28,421 nt of DNA, taken from Lachnospiraceae bacterium. Lineage in GTDB: Bacteria > Bacillota > Clostridia > Lachnospirales > Lachnospiraceae. Numbering within the stretch: position 1 is the first letter of the stretch; each line of letters begins with the position of its first letter. Positions 22,638 to 28,421 of this stretch are shown here, one piece after another. A model generated the notes under the pieces. It saw only the letters and a program-made list of their open reading frames with translations, made no database searches and had not been told where the DNA came from. The position numbers and the translations under genes were made by a program. The DNA is taken from positions 1-28,421 of the forward strand of contig RYVZ01000036.1 in assembly GCA_003979345.1 (NCBI GenBank), read 5' to 3'.

Positions 22638-24053
22638 TCAGCCAACCTCTACCACACGGATCATATTCGTATTTCCCGATATTCCAAGCGGCACGCCCGC
22701 CGTCAGTACGACCGTATCGCCCTTATCTACAAGTCCCGCTTCTTTCGCCGCCTGTACCGCCTCGTCAAAGAGCGCATTTGTCGTCTCCTGTTCCTCCATA
22801 CGGACCGGCGCAACGCCCCAAAACAGATTCATTTGCCTCCATACCCGCGGGCTCATTGTACAGCCGATGATCATACATTCCGGTCTGTAACGCGAAATCA
22901 TTCCTGCCGTAAAGCCCGACATCGTCACGGTAATGATCGCTTTTGCATGCAGATCGATCGCCGTTGTGCAACATGCATGGGAAATGGCCTTCGTAATATC
23001 TATATCGGCTTCTGTGTGGATACGATTCATCCTTCCTGCATAATCAATATCCTGCTCGGTACGCTCGGCAATGCGCGCCATCGTCTCAACCGATTCGCGC
23101 GGATATGCACCCGCAGCGCTCTCTCCCGACAGCATGATCGCCGTTGTACCGTCATAGATGGCGTTTGCCACATCCGTTACTTCGGCTCTTGTCGGACGCG
23201 GATTATGGATCATGGATTCCAGCATTTGGGTTGCTGTTATCACAAGCTTACCCTGTCCCGCCGTTTTCTTGATCATTTCTTTCTGAATAACCGGTACTTC
23301 TTCCATTGGGATCTCCACACCCATATCGCCGCGCGCCACCATAATGCCGTCAGAAACAGAAATGATCTCATCAAGGTTTTCAACACCCTGCATATTCTCA
23401 ATCTTGGAAATGATCTTCATGTGGCTCTCGCGGTCTCTTAAGATACGCCTGAGTTCCAGCACGTCCTCTTTGCAGCGGACAAATGAAGCCGCCAGATAAT
23501 CATAACCATTTTCAATGCCAAATAGAATATCGCTTTTATCTACCTCATTGATATAGGGCATCGAAAGCACGGCACCGGGCACATTTACGCCCTTATGATT
23601 GCTGATCATCCCCCCATTAACGACCCTGCACCGGATCTCGGTTCCATCGACTTGCTCCACACGCATATCGATCCTGCCATCGTCGATCAGGATCGCAATT
23701 CCCTCCCTGACGTCTCCGGGCAGTCCCTTATATGAGATTGCCGCACGCTCGCTGTTACCGAGGATTTCTTCCGTCGTCAGCGTAAAAATCTGACCGGCCT
23801 TTAATTCCGCCTTTCCGCCTTCAATATCGCGCAGGCGGATTTCGGGTCCTTTCGTATCAAGCAGCGTTGCGACCGGCAGTCCCAATTCCGCAGATGCCTC
23901 TCGCACAAGCTCAAGCCGCTGCTTTTGCTGCTGCTGTGTGCCATGCGAAAAGTTAAATCTCGCCACATCCATACCTGCTGTCATCAGCTCTTTTAATTTC
24001 TCTTTTGTCTCACACGCCGGTCCAAGCGTACAAACAATCTTCGTCTTTCTCAT
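22638..24053 (-). CDS. pyk: Pyruvate kinase
   Basis: This 471-residue glycolytic enzyme converts phosphoenolpyruvate and ADP to pyruvate and ATP. Landmarks are MRKTKIVCTLGPA, FNFSHG, the metal- and catalysis-related IISKIENMQGVENLDEI and MVARGDMGVEIPMEEVP, then ATQMLESMIHNPRPTRAEV. It has the short form without the extra C-terminal PEP-utiliser domain found in Bacillus. The ATG at 24051-24053 has AGGAGG five bases upstream, which rules out a 23-residue longer frame. It starts 16 bases after the decarboxylase stop, so the two are likely one operon. Confidence 0.96.
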   Translation of the reverse strand: MRKTKIVCTLGPACETKEKLKELMTAGMDVARFNFSHGTQQQQKQRLELVREASAELGLPVATLLDTKGPEIRLRDIEGGKAELKAGQIFTLTTEEILGNSERAAISYKGLPGDVREGIAILIDDGRIDMRVEQVDGTEIRCRVVNGGMISNHKGVNVPGAVLSMPYINEVDKSDILFGIENGYDYLAASFVRCKEDVLELRRILRDRESHMKIISKIENMQGVENLDEIISVSDGIMVARGDMGVEIPMEEVPVIQKEMIKKTAGQGKLVITATQMLESMIHNPRPTRAEVTDVANAIYDGTTAIMLSGESAAGAYPRESVETMARIAERTEQDIDYAGRMNRIHTEADIDITKAISHACCTTAIDLHAKAIITVTMSGFTAGMISRYRPECMIIGCTMSPRVWRQMNLFWGVAPVRMEEQETTNALFDEAVQAAKEAGLVDKGDTVVLTAGVPLGISGNTNMIRVVEVG

Positions 24054-24069
24054 GATATCCTCCTGCATT

Positions 24070-25641
24070 TTATGTCTCTTTTTGTTCCGTCTTGACACAG
24101 CGGACCGTCCGAAGTGTTTCATCTGCCGGTCCCTGTAATGTCATTCCCCGCTTCCGATAATCCATAAGCAGCGTGATAACTTGCCTTGTCATCCTCTCTC
24201 CTGGAAGTATGACCGATATTCCCGGCGGATATGCATAAACAAATTCTGTTACAATGCGCCCTTCTGTGTCTTGAAGTTCAACATCTTCGGTATGATCATT
24301 ATCCATTGCCACTGCCAGCGGCATGCACGCTTCCTGCTCCTGCATGGAACTGACCGCGGACAAAAACAAGTCCTGTTCTGTGCTCTCCTCTAACACATTC
24401 GCAGATTCTTTCACGCCATCTTTGTATGTCTCATGACATGCTGCGTCTATCTCTTTCAATGCCCCTGCCAAACGCAAATATCCCTCCCGTGTGTCCATGA
24501 CCGTCAGAATTGCAAGTACATAATTCGCCCCCGCCATCTCCATTTGCAAATGATAATCCTCAAGCAGGATCCGTTGTAACTCTACGCCGCTGATCCCTGC
24601 GCGGTCGCAAAATATCATCAGTTTACAAGGGTCAAACTGGTTACAAAAGCTTTCTGCTGTGGTTTCCGTATCATCATTTTTCGTCTTTTCCGCTCCCGCA
24701 CCACCAGTTTTCACCTTTTCTGCTCCCGCATACATAACCCGCAGGACCCGCAGCGCCGAAAGCTCTTTCATCAACCTTTCCCTGCGTTCAAAAAATGAAT
24801 CATACCACTCCGCGCGGTTCTTTCGCATTTGGCGGATACACTGATCAATCGATCCCATTAACAGATACGACGGGCTGCTGCTCTGGTATATGCGCAAAAA
24901 TCTTTCTAATCGTGCACGGTCCGCACGACTGCCTTTCACATGCAGAAGCGCCGTCTGTGTCAGGGATGGCAGCGTCTTATGCAGGCTGTGAATGACCAGA
25001 TCCGCACCGCAGTCAAGACTGCCCGGCGGCATACGCCCGTCCAGCCCGAAATGGGCGCCATGCGCCTCGTCCACAATCAATAATTTTCCATATGCATGCA
25101 CTACTTCTGCAATGCTTTTTACATCGGAGACAAATCCGTCATACGTGGGAGACGTAATAAAGACAGCCTTTGCCTCTGGGTACCGCCTCAACAGATTTTC
25201 CACTTCTCCGGCTTCCACCGCCCCATATACGCCGTACTCCGCTAATCGTTTCGGATACAGCGGTACGATATGACATCTGCGTAAGTAAGCGCCATGATAT
25301 GCGCTCATATGCGCGTTCCTCGCAAGGAGCAGGGTATCCCCTTCTGCAACGGAGGCGCTGATTGCCGCCAAAACACCGCAGGTGCTTCCGTTTACCAAAA
25401 AATACGTCTGCTCCGCACCATAAAGCTCTGCCGCCTCTTTCATTGCTTCTTTCAGAATTCCCTGCGCATGATGCAGATCATCAAATGGTTCAATCTCTGT
25501 TATATCAAGTTCTGCAAACCCTTCGGGCAGTCCCGCGCCGGCGTTTCGCTTGTGCCCCGGCATATGATACGGGTATACATCGGAACGCGCAAGCGCGGCA
25601 AGCCTCTCATAAATACTAAAATCCTTTTTTATCTCCGGCAT
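24070..25641 (-). CDS. Orn/Lys/Arg decarboxylase family protein (YaaO/SpeA type)
   Basis: This 523-residue PLP enzyme of fold type I should decarboxylate arginine, lysine or ornithine for polyamine formation; the substrate cannot be told from the sequence. PLP-site features are NGSTCGV (84-90), the DEAHGAHFG motif with Asp191 and His194, and Lys222 in SLHKTLPSLTQTA. YHMPGHKRN at the N-terminus is typical of the short Gram-positive form without a response-regulator-like wing domain. Residues 305-324 are a 10-residue tandem repeat (AGAEKVKTGG, AGAEKTKNDD) in a loop between the large and small domains. In Bacillus, yaaO lies close to yaaR-holB; here pyk and glpK lie between. Confidence 0.92.
   Translation of the reverse strand: MPEIKKDFSIYERLAALARSDVYPYHMPGHKRNAGAGLPEGFAELDITEIEPFDDLHHAQGILKEAMKEAAELYGAEQTYFLVNGSTCGVLAAISASVAEGDTLLLARNAHMSAYHGAYLRRCHIVPLYPKRLAEYGVYGAVEAGEVENLLRRYPEAKAVFITSPTYDGFVSDVKSIAEVVHAYGKLLIVDEAHGAHFGLDGRMPPGSLDCGADLVIHSLHKTLPSLTQTALLHVKGSRADRARLERFLRIYQSSSPSYLLMGSIDQCIRQMRKNRAEWYDSFFERRERLMKELSALRVLRVMYAGAEKVKTGGAGAEKTKNDDTETTAESFCNQFDPCKLMIFCDRAGISGVELQRILLEDYHLQMEMAGANYVLAILTVMDTREGYLRLAGALKEIDAACHETYKDGVKESANVLEESTEQDLFLSAVSSMQEQEACMPLAVAMDNDHTEDVELQDTEGRIVTEFVYAYPPGISVILPGERMTRQVITLLMDYRKRGMTLQGPADETLRTVRCVKTEQKET
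24670..24729 (-). repeat. 30-bp tandem duplication in the decarboxylase gene
   Basis: Two 30-bp units encode AGAEKVKTGG and AGAEKTKNDD. They lie in a hydrophilic loop after the large PLP domain. The CTTTTCyGCTCCCGCA block (plus strand) is shared by both units, showing a DNA-level duplication. It should not affect the active site. Confidence 0.65.
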
Positions 25642-25693
25642 GCCCCTGTTTTCCTCTCACCCTGGCATCTTTTTTATCTGAGAAATCATAACT

Positions 25694-26269
25694 TCACTTT
25701 CTCCGTGAACGCTTTCGTTTCCTGCCCCTGTGAAGATGCAGTGTTTCCATAAGGGAACAGTACTTATCCGCCATCGTTACGATCCATGCTTCCCTGCACC
25801 GCGGCGGCACGATCGTCAGCGGCCACATATGCTTCTTGATGATATCACTCTGCCGTTTGTTAAGACGATATTCCTTCTTTGCATTTTTCAGAGCGATACC
25901 GGGATGATAAAAACCATGCAGGTTATGAAGCCCGCAATGTTCCGCGCTATGCCAGTCATATAAAAAATAATCATGCAAAAGCGCACCGCGGATCAGATCC
26001 CGCTTATTGCACCGGATGCCAAGATGCTTTGCCAATAGCAGACTATGCTTGGCAACACTAATGCTATGCCGCATTACCGATACGTTCCCGTGTTGAATAT
26101 TTTTTTCAGACTTTTGAAAGTTATCAGATTTTAAGATATCAGTACCGTACTGTTTCAAAAGTTCTTTGAGCCGTCTCTCCTGCTTTGCCTTTTTTCTTAA
26201 TTTCCTCAGTTTCCGAATCCATTTTTTGCGATTGGCTTTTCTTACTTTTGCTGCCTTATCTCTTTTCAT
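25694..26269 (-). CDS. HD-domain phosphohydrolase-like protein with basic tails
   Basis: This 191-residue protein has an HD metal-dependent hydrolase domain: MRHSISVAKHSLLLAKHLG (His68), GALLHDYFLYDW (His99-Asp100), FYHP (His122), KKHMWP (His147) and VTMADKY (Asp168). The pattern resembles the HDIG/YfbR-YqeK type of small phosphohydrolases. The first 40 residues are extremely rich in Lys and Arg (over half), and the C-terminus ends GRKRKRSRRK, which suggests nucleic-acid or membrane binding. The natural substrate is unknown. AAGGGG lies upstream of the ATG. It follows the L,D-transpeptidase gene by 60 bases on the same strand. Confidence 0.85.
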   Translation of the reverse strand: MKRDKAAKVRKANRKKWIRKLRKLRKKAKQERRLKELLKQYGTDILKSDNFQKSEKNIQHGNVSVMRHSISVAKHSLLLAKHLGIRCNKRDLIRGALLHDYFLYDWHSAEHCGLHNLHGFYHPGIALKNAKKEYRLNKRQSDIIKKHMWPLTIVPPRCREAWIVTMADKYCSLMETLHLHRGRKRKRSRRK

Positions 26270-26329
26270 GGTGATACCCCTTTACGCGCTTTGACGCGCC
26301 TACCAATCAATATCTGGAAGTTTAATCCG

Positions 26330-27730
26330 CTAATAATAACATACGACCGGAATGCCGGCATAAACATATCCGTAAAGCTCCTCTGCCACTTCATGGGGCA
26401 GATTCACGCAGCCATGAGAACCGGAATTTTGATAGATCTGCCCTCCGAACTGCCGCCTCCAGGTCGCATCATGCATACCGACCCCGCCGTAAAAAGGCAT
26501 CCAGTAGTTAACATAGGACTCCCATGTCGGTCCCCTGAGTACCGTATTGCGCCTTTTATACTCAAGATCATAAATTCCCTGCGGAGTTGCATTGCCGCTG
26601 CTCATGCATCCGGAGACAATATCCGTTTCAAGCAGACATTCTCCGCCGATATACAAATATAAGTGTTGTGCCGACAGATCGATCTCTACGAAATCTTCTC
26701 CAATATTATTCTCGCTATAATTAGCACCGCTTCTTTTATAAGCAGGCGTTCGTAAAAAATGACCGCCCGTCTCAAGAAAATCTAAAAGCGCCTGCGTCTC
26801 CGCCTCCTCATCCATCAAAAACCCATATCCGCCCGGCAGTTCTTTTTCTTCTCCGGCAGTTGTAACAAACCGCTTCCTATTATAATAGGTATTATGCTTA
26901 TCAGCAAGTTCTGCGATATAAGCCGCCGCCTTTTGCCTGTCGATCCTGACATCCCATCCTCTGACAATGAGCCATTCATGAATGCGGTCCCCGTCCAAAA
27001 CCTCCGTTTCCTCTCCAAAACGATAAGTAATGACCGTCTTTGTGTAATGATTCAGTCTTTCCACAAGACCATTCAATGCCGCATCGTCCTCAGTCTTCCC
27101 CGGTTTCAGATACAGCTCCTCCATATCAAGATCAATATAATAACGCTGTTCCTCGACGGCCTCGACGATAGCCTGCTTAGCATCCTCTAAAAGCACCGTT
27201 CCGGGAATTTCCCTAATGACCTCATAACCTTTAATCTCCGGCTGATAGTCGCTGATATAAGCATCCTTTGGCATGATCACATTTTTACCGCTAAAACACT
27301 CAAGCGCCTCTATCATTTGTAAAAGCTTTTCCTGATTGTAGTGTAAATCTTTATGCAGATTATATTCCTGTTCCTTCCAAAGAAATTGAAACCAAAAATA
27401 ACCTTTCTGCTGAAGCTCGATTGCCTGAAGTTCTTCCTGAAAGGTATAAAAAGCCTCCGCATCATCTATTGCTATGCGTTCCGTTATGCCGCCCCGTCCG
27501 CTGATCGTATAAACCCGTTGTGCCAGCTCCTCCTGAAGCGCCCTCTCCGCATCTTCCCGCTTCATACAACTGCAGTCTACGCCGTCAATCGTTGTCCCCC
27601 AGTAGAAATGATTGCTAAAATAGTAAGCAGCCCCAGCATATGCGCCTGCCAAAGCGCTAAATAGTAATAGTGCAGAAATCATGAAAAGGCATTTTCCCCT
27701 GCCCTTTTCTTTATCCTCCGTCCCGCTCAT
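26330..27730 (-). CDS. L,D-transpeptidase (YkuD domain) with peptidoglycan-binding-like domain
   Basis: This 466-residue membrane-anchored cell-wall enzyme should form 3-3 cross-links in peptidoglycan or attach proteins to it. One N-terminal membrane helix (about 14-38) is followed by the outside part: a PG-binding-4-like region (from about 46, TTIDGVDCSCMKREDAERAL, with a second copy further on) and the YkuD catalytic domain (about 345-466). The catalytic motif is S-HGCVNLP with Cys441 and His439, and TPQGIYDLEYK is also typical. Nothing is missing. The ATG has a GAGGAA about 10 bases upstream. An extended -10 promoter lies some 65 bases upstream of it. Confidence 0.92.
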   Translation of the reverse strand: MSGTEDKEKGRGKCLFMISALLLFSALAGAYAGAAYYFSNHFYWGTTIDGVDCSCMKREDAERALQEELAQRVYTISGRGGITERIAIDDAEAFYTFQEELQAIELQQKGYFWFQFLWKEQEYNLHKDLHYNQEKLLQMIEALECFSGKNVIMPKDAYISDYQPEIKGYEVIREIPGTVLLEDAKQAIVEAVEEQRYYIDLDMEELYLKPGKTEDDAALNGLVERLNHYTKTVITYRFGEETEVLDGDRIHEWLIVRGWDVRIDRQKAAAYIAELADKHNTYYNRKRFVTTAGEEKELPGGYGFLMDEEAETQALLDFLETGGHFLRTPAYKRSGANYSENNIGEDFVEIDLSAQHLYLYIGGECLLETDIVSGCMSSGNATPQGIYDLEYKRRNTVLRGPTWESYVNYWMPFYGGVGMHDATWRRQFGGQIYQNSGSHGCVNLPHEVAEELYGYVYAGIPVVCYY

Positions 27731-27796
27731 AACTTCTTGTTCCTCAGAATGTTCTTTACTTTATACAGTGTATGCGCCCTGCATGTCTTATTTTTC

Positions 27797-27805
27797 AGTA
27801 TAGCA
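27797..27805 (-). promoter_or_regulatory. Predicted extended -10 promoter of the L,D-transpeptidase gene
   Basis: On the minus strand TGCTATACT forms an extended -10 element, with no good -35 box (T run at that position). It is the same nonamer as in the ABC exporter promoter at 4705-4713. The start point would lie near 27790. Confidence 0.45.
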
Positions 27806-27904
27806 TATTCATGTAAAAAAAACAGTACAAAAAGGCTTCCACGAAAGAGAAAATGGTATCTCCTTTTCTTCCTTTGTACCCTCAAAACCAAACACTTGAC
27901 GCAT

Positions 27905-27932
27905 AAAAAGACGCATCAAAAATCTCTGCGTC
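27905..27932 (-). terminator. Possible second terminator downstream of the tRNA cluster
   Basis: GACGCA (27910-27915) and TGCGTC (27927-27932) pair around an 11-base loop, followed on the minus strand by five T residues. It is weak but could catch read-through from the tRNA genes before the L,D-transpeptidase promoter. The rest of 27806-28010 is AT-rich and shows no gene. Confidence 0.35.
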
Positions 27933-27993
27933 AGTGAAATCATTTGAGGCCTCTTAAAGCAGCTTCCTCCAATACAAGTATCCTCTACAAGTA

Positions 27994-28046
27994 AAAACAA
28001 AAAAATAAAAAACCCGTAGATACCATAACATCAGTATCTGCGGGTT
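27994..28046 (-). terminator. Intrinsic terminator of the tRNA cluster
   Basis: On the minus strand AACCCGCAGATAC and GTATCTACGGGTT pair over 13 positions with one mismatch around a 10-base loop, followed by a T-rich run (TTTTATTTTTTT). It lies 15 bases after the tRNA-Phe gene and ends the tRNA transcript. Confidence 0.9.
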
Positions 28047-28060
28047 CTCCCAAGGGTCAT

Positions 28061-28132
<72 letters not shown>

Positions 28133-28193
28133 TTAAGATTCTGCTCCGAAAATCACCTGTTGGAGATTTTTCGTTCCACTGCAAAACCTATAG

Positions 28194-28267
28194 TAGCGGG
28201 GACAGGATTTGAACCTATGACCTTCGGGTTATGAGCCCGACGAGCTTCCAGACTGCTCCACCCCGCG
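28194..28267 (-). tRNA. Initiator tRNA-fMet (CAT)
   Basis: The minus strand gives CGCGGGGTGGAGCAG at the 5' end and anticodon stem-loop CGGGCTCATAACCCG. The three G-C pairs below the anticodon loop and the unpaired first base (C1 opposite T72) are the hallmarks of initiator tRNA. The anticodon CAT lies at 28231-28233. The 3' CCA is not encoded; A at 28194 is the discriminator base. Confidence 0.95.
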
Positions 28268-28368
28268 TTATCAAACAATACAATCTATGCACTTTTCAAA
28301 AAAATATGCATCCTCATTAAATATCTAATACCAAGAATATTTCCCACTCTCTTGAAAAGCTCACAGAA

Positions 28369-28421
28369 TGGATGGAGGTGGATTCGAACCACCGAAGCAA
28401 TTTGCAGCAGATTTACAGTCT
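28369..28421 (-). tRNA. tRNA-Tyr (GTA), partial at window end
   Basis: The 3' part of a tRNA is visible on the minus strand: anticodon loop CTGTAAA with anticodon GTA (28414-28416), a long class II variable arm (CTGCTGCAAATTGCTTC), T arm GGTGG-TTCGAAT-CCACC and acceptor TCCATCC plus A. The long variable arm and GTA fit bacterial tRNA-Tyr. The 5' half lies beyond the window. Confidence 0.92.

Noticed and set aside
24054..24122. Longer pyruvate kinase starting inside the decarboxylase gene
   Set aside because: AGGAGG before the ATG at 24051-24053 and the standard MRKTKIVCTLGPA start decide against it.
25294..25752. Plus-strand open frame of 152 codons opposite the decarboxylase N-terminus
   Set aside because: It is antisense to conserved PLP-enzyme sequence and has no recognisable domain.

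Overview
The window looks like a contig end from a Gram-positive member of the Clostridia, most likely Lachnospiraceae. This is inferred from protein content: SpmA, the yaaR-holB-ricT-trmN6-rsmI gene order, rubrerythrin, strong AGGAGG-type ribosome binding sites and TTG/GTG starts. No species can be named. The first 19 bases equal the Tn5/Nextera mosaic end, so the left edge is a library or assembly artefact and the gene there is cut by it.

Layout. (1) 20-3670, minus: the start of a type I-C CRISPR-Cas operon, cas3 > cas5c > cas8c. cas8c is cut at the contig edge; cas7, cas4, cas1, cas2 and the array would lie beyond it. A promoter with a palindromic -10 region sits upstream of cas3. (2) 3681-4404, minus: spmA without spmB, followed by a possible 29-codon ORF. 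(3) 4708-8395, plus: two half-size ABC exporters forming a heterodimer with one degenerate and one canonical ATP site. (4) 8502-11483, plus: a GH2 beta-mannosidase carrying two low-complexity insertions, one made of 13-residue repeats. (5) 11607-12403, minus: a four-helix membrane protein and an XRE regulator behind an elaborate operator region. (6) 12512-14184, minus: an ECF sigma factor and its membrane anti-sigma factor. (7) 14525-15235, plus: a DUF421/YetF membrane protein. (8) 15353-16663, minus: acpP-fabZ-rubrerythrin. (9) 16684-20903, minus: rsmI, trmN6, ricT, holB and yaaR, a conserved Firmicutes housekeeping block. (10) 21014-25641, minus: glpK, pyk and an Orn/Lys/Arg-type decarboxylase. 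(11) 25694-27730, minus: an HD-domain protein and an L,D-transpeptidase. (12) 28010-28421, minus: a tRNA cluster (Phe, initiator Met, partial Tyr) with a terminator.

Most of the window is ordinary chromosome. The points most worth a second look are the operator region of the XRE/membrane pair (a 24-bp palindrome at the start point plus three direct repeats at exactly 25-bp spacing), the repeat insertions in the beta-mannosidase, the truncated type I-C locus with its palindromic promoter, and a double inverted repeat between holB and ricT. I found no clearly new multi-gene system. No CRISPR array, insertion sequence, phage gene or riboswitch is visible.
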